Source: a bacterium
GTDB taxonomy: Bacteria > SM23-81 > DAOVCL01
Length of the DNA stretch: 20,213 nucleotides
Direction: 5' to 3'
NCBI GenBank assembly: GCA_029932675.1
Contig: JAOZPP010000060.1
Coordinates: forward strand, 1 to 20,213
A model generated the notes under the pieces. It was not told the origin of the DNA, did not search any database, and worked only from the letters and a program-made list of their open reading frames with translations. Below are positions 1-7,061 of this stretch, one piece after another. The position numbers were made by a program, and so were the translations under genes. Numbering within the stretch: the first letter of the stretch is position 1; every line of letters starts with the position of its first letter.

Positions 1-35
1 AAGTGAAAAACTCCGTTTTTTCTTTTTTGGGCAAG

Positions 36-190
36 TTACTTGCCGATTTCAGGTTCAAACCAATTGAGGGGGCACAGCTCAGGGAAACCACAGTTGCGAC
101 AAGAAGGAACAACAAAGCAGTTTTTCTTCCCACAGGTATGGTTGACCACTGCAATTGCTTTTTAAGCACATTGATGGAAAGGTTATCCAT
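36..190 (-). CDS. Possible small Cys-rich protein, readable only with a one-base shift
   Basis: An ATG at 190-188 follows a strong ribosome binding site (AGAAGGAGGG, 7 bases upstream). Read straight through, the frame gives MDNLSINVLKK, then a hydrophobic stretch (TALLFLLVATVVSLSCA, residues 24-40), and stays open to the window edge. That would be a lipoprotein- or signal-peptide-like N terminus, cut off by the window. If the frame slips back one base at AAA AAG (codons 10-11), the product is about 51 residues and ends at TAA (38-36). It would then carry six cysteines, including CGKKNC and PSCRNCGFPELCP, which resembles a small metal-binding or Cys-rich peptide. I cannot decide between a secreted protein in the zero frame and an interrupted or shifted Cys-rich protein. 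The start is well supported, the product is not. Confidence 0.4.
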
Positions 191-284
191 TTTAAACCCT
201 CCTTCTCAAATATCAAAAGGATCGAGCCAGGGGCTTCAGGGGAATTTACCGCCGATTTTCCCCGCACTAAACCTTGTGATGCAA

Positions 285-328
285 CCAAAAAGCCGGACTG
301 CTTTAACTCAAACCCTCAACAGTCCGGC
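285..328 (-). terminator. Rho-independent terminator
   Basis: On the minus strand a 9-bp perfect stem (GCCGGACTG at 328-320, CAGTCCGGC at 300-292) closes a 19-base loop and is followed directly by TTTTTGG. It lies downstream of the toxin-antitoxin remnant and upstream of the small gene starting at 190. It probably ends transcripts of the large minus-strand cluster. Attenuation of the small gene is an alternative. Confidence 0.7.
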
Positions 329-463
329 CATATTTAGCTATTAAAATCTGCCCAATGGTTCCGCTTTGTGTCCGGCGGTCTTCTCCCCCCTCACCGCGCT
401 CCACTACATCTCGTTGGGTGAAAAAGGTGTTGGATTTCATAATGGGGATGTCAATTGAGGATA

Positions 464-770
464 CTAAATCCCACCCCCCTTTGTCAAGTATTTTCTACCA
501 TTTTTAAAGGCTGAAAATCCCACCGGTTTACTAACCTCCTGAAGCTTCTGTGGGAAATTTCTACCCAGATTAATCACCAGAAAACCACGATACTTTCCTA
601 TGACCCTCGCTTCCCAAAGCCCTCTGGGGTCCTTCATCTTTTTGCACCCTAAGGAGGGATAAGAGGGATCTTTTAACAAAAACCCCAACTGTTTATCCAC
701 TCGTTTTTGGATCTGTTGGGGCAGCTTTTGGTAATCCCTTTTTAAAAGATTCAGTAAAATATAGTCTCAT
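464..770 (-). pseudogene. RelE/ParE-type toxin, frameshifted
   Basis: Two reading frames together spell a RelE-like toxin. An ATG at 770-768, two bases after the antitoxin stop, reads MRLYFTESFKK, typical of the family N terminus. The continuation DYQKLPQQIQKRV, then LLKDPSYPSL and GLWEARVIGKYRG, lies in another frame. The join is at an AAAAAGGG run (743-736): removing one G restores a single frame of about 101 residues. The LxxDPxxPSL and WEARxxxxYR motifs are those of the RelE/ParE fold. The last 35 or so residues do not show the usual final strand, so there may be further decay. The toxin is either inactive, or the indel is a homopolymer sequencing error. Confidence 0.6.
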
Positions 771-772
771 CC

Positions 773-1012
773 TCAACTCTTCAGATCTTTCAGTAAATCC
801 TTGATATTATCATAGGGACCACTTAATCGCCCTTCTCTAATATCCTCATCTGCTTCCCTCTCCCTTGCTTGCCATTCCTTAGAGAAAAACCATGCTTGAT
901 CCCTGGGAATCAGTTTTTGTGGAACCAAAAAGATACCGTCTCCTTTTTCTTCTACTTGCAGAATGTCACCCGGTTTTAATTTAAGCCTACGGTAAATCTC
1001 TAATGGCATCAC
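773..1012 (-). CDS. AbrB/MazE-type antitoxin
   Basis: This 79-residue protein has the core of the swapped-hairpin AbrB/SpoVT DNA-binding domain (MPLEIYRRLKLKPGDILQVEE, where PxEIxxxLxLKPGD is diagnostic). A charged C-terminal tail follows, of the kind that wraps a RelE-family toxin (QAWFFSKEWQAREREADEDI). The start is GTG, or ATG one codon later, preceded by AAGAGGG. Domain similarity appears to extend upstream into GESRCTKRV, but that frame has an in-frame TGA and no start codon, so the first beta strand may be lost or degenerate. Its stop is two bases from the toxin ATG, the usual antitoxin-toxin order. Such antitoxins normally autoregulate their operon. No operator was identified here. Confidence 0.6.
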   Translation of the reverse strand: MMPLEIYRRLKLKPGDILQVEEKGDGIFLVPQKLIPRDQAWFFSKEWQAREREADEDIREGRLSGPYDNIKDLLKDLKS

Positions 1013-1083
1013 CCTCTTAGTGCATCGGGACTCACCAAGGACTACTTGTCAGTCAGGCCCTTAATTTCTTTCTAATTTACCCC

Positions 1084-2100
1084 CTAAAGGTGTAGTAGAT
1101 ACAACCCACCTCCTAAGATCAGGCCGAATCCTAAATTGAATAGCTTGATGAGGATAGAATCCTTAACTGTATAGGAGAGTAGGGGAAGCATCCCATGTCC
1201 ATCCTGCACTAAGGAACTTACCAGGAGAACGGAGAAAGGGATAAGCCCTTGGGCAAACATCATTACGAACACCAAATGGGGACCAGACTCAGGGATCACC
1301 CCCACTATAGCGGCAAGGAGAAGGATCCACATCTGGTGGTTACGGATGAAACCAGCCAAATCCCAGTATTTCAACCCTAACTTCACCAGCAAGAGGGCAA
1401 AAAACGTCCAGAGGAAGACCTTCCAGATGTGCTCAGCCACGAGATGGTCCCAGATATGGCCTTTAAGATAGTGCGAAGATGAGGTAACCATACCTAACAG
1501 ACCCAAAAGAAGAATGAGAGCAAATAACCACCCTTTCCATCCCCCAGGTCCCACAATCCCCAGGAGAACTCCAATGAGAACCAAGAGGAAAAAGCCAAGG
1601 AGGATAAACCTGTGCAGGGAAAAACTCCTTAGGTTGGCCCAGCCCCTCCTCAAACTCAGAGGTTCATTCGCTTCCTCGGTGTGGACAACCTGAAGTTTAC
1701 ACTCCTCACAGGGGGTTATCTTAACCAGGCCGGCAACCCGGTCGCTTATCCAAGCCAGGAGGATGCCCAAACCAAAGAGGATGAGAAAGAGCAAAATCGC
1801 CTTCTTGGGGAAGAGGGCCAACATAACGAATGCCTCGTCCCCGGATGTGGCCACCATCCCACCCACCAGGGCGCCAAAGGTTAGTAGGCCGTGGACATAG
1901 AAGGAAACGTTCATAAAGGCTCCCAAGCAGCCAGGGGTAGCGCCTAAGAAGGAGGAGGTTAGATATTGCCTCCATACCCCTCCCCTGATTAGGCTACTCA
2001 TCTTCCCCCTCGTGGAGACATTAACATAGTCCACGAGGATCATCATAGCGAAGACCAGGATGGTGATAATCAGGGAGTGCCTGAAGACCGTCCAGAGCAT
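1084..2100 (-). CDS. 10-TM putative heavy-metal/manganese transporter (ArsP_2-like)
   Basis: This is an integral membrane protein of about 338 residues with roughly ten hydrophobic helices. It has two conserved glycine/acid-rich motifs related by position: ATPGCLGAF followed by TSGDEAFVM in the first half, and GVIPESGPHLVFV followed by VQDGHGMLPLL in the second. That pattern matches the family annotated as putative 10-TM heavy-metal exporter or putative manganese transporter. The central cytosolic loop carries a CEEC motif (TPCEECKLQ) that could bind a soft metal or metalloid, which is inference. The ATG overlaps the osmC stop by one base, with GGAGGGG just upstream. A GTG one codon earlier is an alternative start. 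It is the last gene of the nifS-selD/osmC unit, so a selenium- or metal-related substrate is conceivable but unproven. Confidence 0.75.
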   Translation of the reverse strand: MLWTVFRHSLIITILVFAMMILVDYVNVSTRGKMSSLIRGGVWRQYLTSSFLGATPGCLGAFMNVSFYVHGLLTFGALVGGMVATSGDEAFVMLALFPKKAILLFLILFGLGILLAWISDRVAGLVKITPCEECKLQVVHTEEANEPLSLRRGWANLRSFSLHRFILLGFFLLVLIGVLLGIVGPGGWKGWLFALILLLGLLGMVTSSSHYLKGHIWDHLVAEHIWKVFLWTFFALLLVKLGLKYWDLAGFIRNHQMWILLLAAIVGVIPESGPHLVFVMMFAQGLIPFSVLLVSSLVQDGHGMLPLLSYTVKDSILIKLFNLGFGLILGGGLYLLHL

Positions 2101-2522
2101 CACCCCTCCGGGTTGATCCTATAGGTATGGCTTAACTGGGCACTCTTGCCCAACATAACCGAGGCCGAACAGTACCTCTCCTGAGAGAGGTTAATTGCCT
2201 TTTGAAACATCTGTTCAGGTATATCCTTCCCCCAGATGAGATATTCGAGTTCTATTTTGGTATATACCTTGGGATGTTGGGGAGCCTTTTCCGCCTTTAC
2301 CCTGACCTCGAATCGGTCAAATTTAACCCTCATCTTCCTCAAAATGGAGACCACATCCATCCCGGTGCAGCCGGCCAAACCTACAAGGAGAAGCTCCATA
2401 GGGCGGATGGCGGTATTCGTCCCCCCCACTTGGGGAGCCGTATCCATCACCACCGCGTGTCCGGAGTTGGCCCAGGCCACAAACTGCATATCCCCAGTCC
2501 ATTTTGCCCTAACCTCTGTCAT
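2100..2522 (-). CDS. OsmC family protein
   Basis: This 140-residue protein is of normal length for the YhfA/OsmC branch. The two conserved redox cysteines are present: Cys52 in GLAGCTGMDV, at the start of the central helix, and Cys118 in ERYCSASVML. Family members reduce organic hydroperoxides or act on other thiol-reactive compounds in the cytoplasm, as dimers with both cysteines at the interface. The GTNTAIRPMELLL segment before Cys52 is also typical. The start ATG lies inside the last codons of the nifS-selD fusion (14-base overlap) with AGGAAGG as ribosome binding site. The stop overlaps the downstream transporter start. This tight coupling suggests joint function with sulfur or selenium chemistry. 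The actual substrate is unknown. Confidence 0.88.
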   Translation of the reverse strand: MTEVRAKWTGDMQFVAWANSGHAVVMDTAPQVGGTNTAIRPMELLLVGLAGCTGMDVVSILRKMRVKFDRFEVRVKAEKAPQHPKVYTKIELEYLIWGKDIPEQMFQKAINLSQERYCSASVMLGKSAQLSHTYRINPEG

Positions 2523-4722
2523 CCTTCCTCCTTTTCACTTTAATCTTCCCCTCACCTTTCCCCTTGATCTGACCGATCTCCACCGCCCCCTCCACCCCTT
2601 TCTTCCGAAGAAGTTCCAACAGCTCCCCCTTTTGGGCCGAAGGCAAGGAGATGATCAACCCTCCGGAGGTCTGAGCATCGCAGAGAAGCAACCTACCAGA
2701 ATCAGGGATCCCCTCATCCCACTCCACCCAGTCCGCCAAAAAACTCAAGTTGGCCTTCGTGCCACCGGGGATTGCCCCGGCAGCCACCAGATCCCAGACC
2801 CCAGGCAGAACGGGCACTTCCTCCAACCATACCTCAGCCTCCACCCCACTGGCTTGGGTGAGCTCCTTTAGATGCCCTAAAAGGCCAAACCCCGTTACAT
2901 CAGTACAGGCATTTACCCCGGCCTCTACCATAGCCTCTGAGGCGGCCCGGTTCAACACCCCCATCAAGGAGATCGCCCTTTCGGCTAGGTCCTTCCCCAC
3001 AATCCCCCTTTTCATCCCAGTGGTTATCACCCCCAGTCCCAATGGTTTGGTGAGGATAAGGGAATCTCCCACCTGCGCTTCGGCATTAGTCACTATCTTC
3101 CCAGAGGTGAGGGTTCCCGTGACCACCAGTCCAAATTTGGGCTCTGGATCTTCAATGGTATGTCCCCCCAGGATGGCTATCCCTGCCTCCTGGGTCTTAT
3201 CCTTAGCCCCGCGGAGGATCTCCTCTAAGACAGTGAGGGGCAATCTACCCTCAGGAAATGCCACTATAGAGAGGGCGAAGAGGGGCTTAGCCCCCATCGC
3301 ATATATATCGCTTAAGGAGTTGGCAGCAGCTATAGATCCAAACTGATAAGGGTCATCAACAACAGGGGTAAAGAAATCTACGGATTCCACCAAAAGCTCA
3401 CCTGCAGGGGATTTATAGACACAGGCATCGTCCAATGTCTCCCTCCCCACCACCACCCTGGGATCAGAGGGAAGGGAAAGATTTCTTAAGAGGGCCTGAA
3501 GGTTCTGGGGCCTCAGCTTGCAGGCGCATCCCAGACCATGGGTGAGGTGGGTGAGCTTAACTTCCTTCGTCCTTGGTTCCTCCTCTCCCCCAGATCTAAT
3601 GCTCCGGTAGACCTGGAGGATGTAGCCAATGGCCCTCTCTATCTCCTCCTCTGTGTTCTCCCTTCCCACGGAGAACCGCACTGTCCCCAAGGCCAGTGGG
3701 GCGGGAACCTTCATCGCCACTAAAACAGCCGATGGTTCAGCTACATCCGTGTGACAAGCCGCCCCAGCAGAGGCAGCTACCTGATCAAGCCCAGAGAGGA
3801 GGGTTTGGGCATCGATTCCTGGGAAGCCCACGCTTAGGGTATTGGGTAACCTCCGTAGGGGATGTCCATTGAGCCTAAGATCTGGGATCTCCTGGTTCAG
3901 GCCCTGCCAAAGCATATCTCGCAACTTCCTCATATGGGCCATATTTCCCTCCAGTCCCTGGGCAGCGATCTCACAGGCCTGGCCAAATCCCACGATAAGG
4001 GGGACGTTTTCCGTCCCCGCCCTTAGCCCTCTCTCCTGATCTGCCCCCCGGATGAGCGGCTCAACCCTCACCCCACGGCGGATATATAAGGCACCTATCC
4101 CTTTAGGGCCATAGAACTTGTGACCAGCAAGGCTGAGGAGGTCAACGCCGAGATCGCCGACCTTGGTGGGTATCTTCCCCACAGATTGGGCGGCATCCGT
4201 ATGAAAAATGATCCCTCTTCTGTGGACTATCTTCCCTATCTCCTCAATGGGTTGGATAGTCCCCACCTCATTCTGGGCATGCATAATGGTCACCAAGATA
4301 GTCTCTGAAGTCAAGGCCCCCTCCACTGAGGCTGGATCGACCATCCCATATTCGTCAACAGGAAGATAGGTTACCCTAAACCCCCTTTCCTCCAAGTACT
4401 TGCATACATTCAGAACAGCAGGATGCTCCACCTGGGAGGTGATGATGTGGTCTCCCTTTCCCTGGTTGGAGAAGGCAACCCCGCGGATGGCCAAATTGTT
4501 CGACTCACTTCCCCCACTGGTGAAGACTATCTCATCGGGATGACATCCCAAAAGATGAGCCACTTGCTCCCTGGCCCGCATCACCCCCTTCTTCGCCTCT
4601 GCCCCCCAAGGATGGGAGCTGGAGGGGTTGCCAAACTTTCCCTTAAACCAGGGGAGCATTGCCTCCAAGACCTGGGGGTGCAAAGGGGTAGTGGCATTGT
4701 AGTCAAGGTAGATCGGTTTCAT
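2509..4722 (-). CDS. Cysteine desulfurase (NifS-type) fused to selenophosphate synthetase (SelD)
   Basis: This 737-residue protein has two enzymes in one chain. Residues 1 to about 375 are a class V aminotransferase-fold cysteine desulfurase: HTDAAQSVGK, the PLP lysine K202 in SLAGHKFYGP, and the catalytic Cys323 in SAGAACHTD. Residues about 388-737 are SelD: active-site HGLGCACKL with Cys399 and Lys402, then GGHTIEDPEPKFG, TDVTGFGLLGH and AQTSGGLI. The SelD position that is selenocysteine in some bacteria is a plain TGC codon here. Inferred role: NifS releases Se (or S) from (seleno)cysteine and hands it directly to SelD, which makes selenophosphate from ATP for Sec, selenouridine or Se-cofactor synthesis. 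NifS-SelD fusions have been noted before but are uncommon. It heads the unit with osmC and the transporter. It has no clear Shine-Dalgarno, and a 15-bp palindrome occupies the leader. Confidence 0.95.
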   Translation of the reverse strand: MKPIYLDYNATTPLHPQVLEAMLPWFKGKFGNPSSSHPWGAEAKKGVMRAREQVAHLLGCHPDEIVFTSGGSESNNLAIRGVAFSNQGKGDHIITSQVEHPAVLNVCKYLEERGFRVTYLPVDEYGMVDPASVEGALTSETILVTIMHAQNEVGTIQPIEEIGKIVHRRGIIFHTDAAQSVGKIPTKVGDLGVDLLSLAGHKFYGPKGIGALYIRRGVRVEPLIRGADQERGLRAGTENVPLIVGFGQACEIAAQGLEGNMAHMRKLRDMLWQGLNQEIPDLRLNGHPLRRLPNTLSVGFPGIDAQTLLSGLDQVAASAGAACHTDVAEPSAVLVAMKVPAPLALGTVRFSVGRENTEEEIERAIGYILQVYRSIRSGGEEEPRTKEVKLTHLTHGLGCACKLRPQNLQALLRNLSLPSDPRVVVGRETLDDACVYKSPAGELLVESVDFFTPVVDDPYQFGSIAAANSLSDIYAMGAKPLFALSIVAFPEGRLPLTVLEEILRGAKDKTQEAGIAILGGHTIEDPEPKFGLVVTGTLTSGKIVTNAEAQVGDSLILTKPLGLGVITTGMKRGIVGKDLAERAISLMGVLNRAASEAMVEAGVNACTDVTGFGLLGHLKELTQASGVEAEVWLEEVPVLPGVWDLVAAGAIPGGTKANLSFLADWVEWDEGIPDSGRLLLCDAQTSGGLIISLPSAQKGELLELLRKKGVEGAVEIGQIKGKGEGKIKVKRRKDDRG

Positions 4723-4723
4723 G

Positions 4724-4738
4724 GTAATAAGTTATTAC
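4724..4738. promoter_or_regulatory. 15-bp palindrome at the nifS-selD start (possible operator or leader hairpin)
   Basis: GTAATAA-G-TTATTAC is perfectly symmetric and ends two bases before the ATG (4722-4720), where a ribosome binding site would be expected. With the start site predicted at about 4741, it makes up nearly the whole leader. It could be a repressor operator or limit translation. This rests on symmetry and position only. Confidence 0.35.
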
Positions 4739-4747
4739 TCAGGTCAC

Positions 4748-4777
4748 ATTATAGTTTGCATATTGCTACCATTTTAA
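4748..4777 (-). promoter_or_regulatory. Sigma-70 type promoter for the nifS-selD unit
   Basis: A perfect -10 (TATAAT, 4753-4748) is preceded at 18 bases by TTAAAA (4777-4772), a 4/6 match to -35. The predicted start near 4741 leaves a leader of about 18 bases. The -35 abuts the edge of the GTCATTGCGAG element at 4780, so the element may have shaped this promoter. Confidence 0.5.
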
Positions 4778-4779
4778 GT

Positions 4780-4866
4780 GTCATTGCGAGGAGCATAGCG
4801 ACGAAGCAATCCACAGTTCTAAGCAGGTATTCGGTATTTTGAGATTCTCGTTGCGCTCGCAATGAC
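4780..4866. repeat. MITE-like palindromic element (GTCATTGCGAG type)
   Basis: An 87-bp element has perfect 11-bp terminal inverted repeats (GTCATTGCGAG at 4780-4790, CTCGCAATGAC at 4856-4866). Its inner sequence (GAGCATAGCGACGAAGCAATC) belongs to a short dispersed repeat found in many bacterial genomes. It has no coding capacity of its own. It overlaps the 3' end of the barrel gene and supplies that gene's stop codon. Confidence 0.75.
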
Positions 4867-5998
4867 ATGTAATCTCCTTAGTGGCCTGAGTAATAAGGTT
4901 CAGGGTATATTGGGAGAACTTTCCCTCCGTTGTTCCCGTTTTGACATAACTTGGTTGAGGCAATCGGACCATATCAAACCTAAGGTCAAGTGGAATCTTG
5001 GATCCACTCAGTTGGCTTAGAGGTATCCGCACCCCAAAACCGTATGTATTTCCACTCAATAGGCTTTTATTGGCCTGCGGGTGCCCTAAATCATCAATTC
5101 TCCGCCTATAATAACCATAACGAACTATCAGTAGTTCCAAGAGAGTGAACTCCCCACCCATTTTAATACCCTTTTCGTATTTAGAATTTAACAACTTCTG
5201 ATATTCTATGTGGCACAAAGCATCAAAGGTCTCTAAATTCTCTAAGACAGAACACCCAAACAAAGAGATTCGGTAGGAACCACCCAAACGGAAGATAACC
5301 GGTAGTTCATCTTCATTACCTGAGGGACCAATGCTTGAATAGGTAAAATTAAAGAGGCTGACCCCCACCGTTGCTACCTGTTGTATCTTTCCCCCTTCCT
5401 GAAGTGAAAAGTTCCTCAAAATCCCTAAGTCCATTAGACCAGTGTTTGTGTTGTCATCAAATCCATACCTTCGGTGGATTAGCTTGAGGTTCACCCCGAA
5501 AAGAAAAGATTCCAAGTCCGTAGCCATAGTCAAAGCATACATGGATACACCAGGTGTAAATTCCTCAATCCGTTGGTGGTCAAAATTCCAAAGTAACCTC
5601 CTTCCAAAACTGAGGTGACACCTACTCAGAGCGACAACCCCATAATCCCCTATTTGAAAGCCACCACCAATAAAGCTGAGGGAAGATTTCTTCAACAGTA
5701 AAAGAGGGCTAGGTAGGTAAGAACCGGTAACCAAGGCTCCCCTTGCCGAGGCAAGGCCGGCAGGATTATAAAAATTGGCAAAGAGATCCCCGTCAATAGC
5801 CACATAACCCCTTCCCATCGCCTCTGCCCTGGCACTTGGAAGGTGGTGAAAGAAAAGTTCCCCCAATACCCCATTGTATCCTCCCAAAGCAGGATAAGCT
5901 ACGAGAAGAAAACCCAAAAGAACCAAACCAAATAAGACCTCTTTCCTTAACACCTTTCTGATATCCCCTAAAAAGAAGAACCAAGGGGAATCTAACAT
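4781..5998 (-). CDS. PorV/UPF0164-like outer-membrane beta-barrel protein
   Basis: The sequence after the signal region, SARAEAMGRGYVAI then FANFYNPAGLA, is the hallmark of the PorV/PorQ/UPF0164 family of FadL-like barrels. Alternating aromatic and hydrophobic strands follow to YTLNLI near the end. A hydrophobic core (LFGLVLLGFLLVAYPALGG) forms the signal peptide. I chose ATG 5998 because of GAGGGG just upstream. A GTG at 5953 would give a more normal signal peptide, and an in-frame start at 6052 is less likely. The last 28 or so residues (from CHCERNENLKI) and the stop codon come from the MITE at 4780-4866, so the native C terminus probably ended shortly after LITQATKEIT. The ligand is unknown. 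It precedes the selenium unit but has a separate promoter between. Confidence 0.75.
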   Translation of the reverse strand: MLDSPWFFFLGDIRKVLRKEVLFGLVLLGFLLVAYPALGGYNGVLGELFFHHLPSARAEAMGRGYVAIDGDLFANFYNPAGLASARGALVTGSYLPSPLLLLKKSSLSFIGGGFQIGDYGVVALSRCHLSFGRRLLWNFDHQRIEEFTPGVSMYALTMATDLESFLFGVNLKLIHRRYGFDDNTNTGLMDLGILRNFSLQEGGKIQQVATVGVSLFNFTYSSIGPSGNEDELPVIFRLGGSYRISLFGCSVLENLETFDALCHIEYQKLLNSKYEKGIKMGGEFTLLELLIVRYGYYRRRIDDLGHPQANKSLLSGNTYGFGVRIPLSQLSGSKIPLDLRFDMVRLPQPSYVKTGTTEGKFSQYTLNLITQATKEITCHCERNENLKIPNTCLELWIASSLCSSQ

Positions 5999-6134
5999 TA
6001 TCCCCTCGATCCAGCTTATTCTGTGCCCAAATACCTTAGTGAGATGGGTCACATCCTTCCGATTCTAAGGAATCCCCTGCTTACCCACAAAAGCCGTCAC
6101 CTTCCAACGATTGCAGCCGAGAGGGCAGAAGGGC

Positions 6135-7031
6135 TTAAAGAAGGGCGGTGCTAAAATATCGCTCTGCACGGTCGGGCAGTAGGGTTACCACTCTGTTTTG
6201 TCCATTATCCATATTGAGGGCCGCGAAAACATTGGCCCCGGAGGAGGTTCCCACAAGCAGTCCCTCTTCACGGGAAAGTCTCCGCGTGGTTTCAATTGCC
6301 TCCTCATCTGAGACGGTAATCACCATATCTACAAGGTTAACATCGAGGACATCGGGGACGAAGCCATCACCAATCCCTTGAATTTGGTGAAGCCCCGGTT
6401 CTCTCCCTAAGAGGGCGGCGCTGTTCTTGGGCTCCACAGCCACAACCTTTATGCTAGCCCTCTTCTCCTTTAAGAATTTTCCTATTCCCTGGAGGGATCC
6501 GCCACTGCCGACTCCAGCCACGAAGATATCTATCTCCCCCTTTGTATCCTTCCAGATATCAGGGCCGGTCTGTTGATAATGGACCTCCGGATTGTGAGGG
6601 TTGACAAATTGGTTAACCGCGAAGTACCTTTGGGGCTCTGATCGAGTGATCTCCTCCATCCTCTTCAAACTGCCCAAGAGGCTCTCCTCAGCAGGGGTAA
6701 AGATGATCTCCCCTCCAAAGGCCCGAATGATCTTCTTCCGCTCCTCACTAACATTCTCAGGCATCACGCAGACCACCCGATAGCCCTTCTGCCTACCAAC
6801 CAGGGTCAACCCGATCCCTGTATTCCCAGAGGTGGCCTCAATAATGGTCATCCCAGACTGAAGTTTACCCTCCTCCTCTGCTGATTCAATGATATGTTTG
6901 GCCACCCGATCTTTGATGCTCCCCCCTGGGTTGAGGAACTCCGCCTTAGCAAAGACATTCCCAGAGGAGATCCTGCTTAATCGGATAAGTGGAGTCTTCC
7001 CCACCGCTTCCAGGACGGAATCCAATAGCAT
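6135..7031 (-). CDS. cysK: Cysteine synthase (O-acetylserine sulfhydrylase)
   Basis: This 298-residue fold type II PLP enzyme makes cysteine from O-acetylserine (or O-phosphoserine) and sulfide in the cytoplasm. The PLP lysine is K40 in NPGGSIKDR. The substrate loop TSGNTG and the phosphate-binding GVGSGGSLQG and GTSSGAN segments are all present and in order. Length is normal, slightly shorter than E. coli CysK. CysM or cystathionine beta-synthase-like activity cannot be excluded on motifs alone. It starts 30 bases after the mrp stop, so both are probably cotranscribed. It supplies cysteine, the substrate of the desulfurase encoded further downstream on the same strand. Confidence 0.92.
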   Translation of the reverse strand: MLLDSVLEAVGKTPLIRLSRISSGNVFAKAEFLNPGGSIKDRVAKHIIESAEEEGKLQSGMTIIEATSGNTGIGLTLVGRQKGYRVVCVMPENVSEERKKIIRAFGGEIIFTPAEESLLGSLKRMEEITRSEPQRYFAVNQFVNPHNPEVHYQQTGPDIWKDTKGEIDIFVAGVGSGGSLQGIGKFLKEKRASIKVVAVEPKNSAALLGREPGLHQIQGIGDGFVPDVLDVNLVDMVITVSDEEAIETTRRLSREEGLLVGTSSGANVFAALNMDNGQNRVVTLLPDRAERYFSTALL

Positions 7032-7061
7032 AGAACCTCCTTACCTAACCGGGGAGGGGTT

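Larger units (their letters stand above)
4732..4896. repeat. 16-bp inverted repeat enclosing the MITE
   Basis: The left arm (4732-4747, TTATTACTCAGGTCAC) and right arm (4881-4896, GTGGCCTGAGTAATAA) are complementary at 15 of 16 positions and enclose the 87-bp element at 4780-4866. The right arm lies in the 3' coding part of the barrel gene. The left arm holds the predicted start site of nifS-selD. It may be the outer ends of a larger mobile element, or a transcript-level stem. Confidence 0.5.

Noticed and set aside
190-285. Possible riboswitch between the terminator and the small gene at the left end (GGGGAA...TTCCCC hairpin)
   Set aside because: A 6-bp stem exists, but no conserved core of any riboswitch class I know could be matched.
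3-344. Plus-strand open frame at the left edge
   Set aside because: It runs opposite to the well-signalled minus-strand ATG at 190 and through a terminator hairpin, and has no start signal or recognisable motif.
3510-3540. Selenocysteine codon in the SelD active site
   Set aside because: The codon at residue 399 is TGC (Cys), not TGA.
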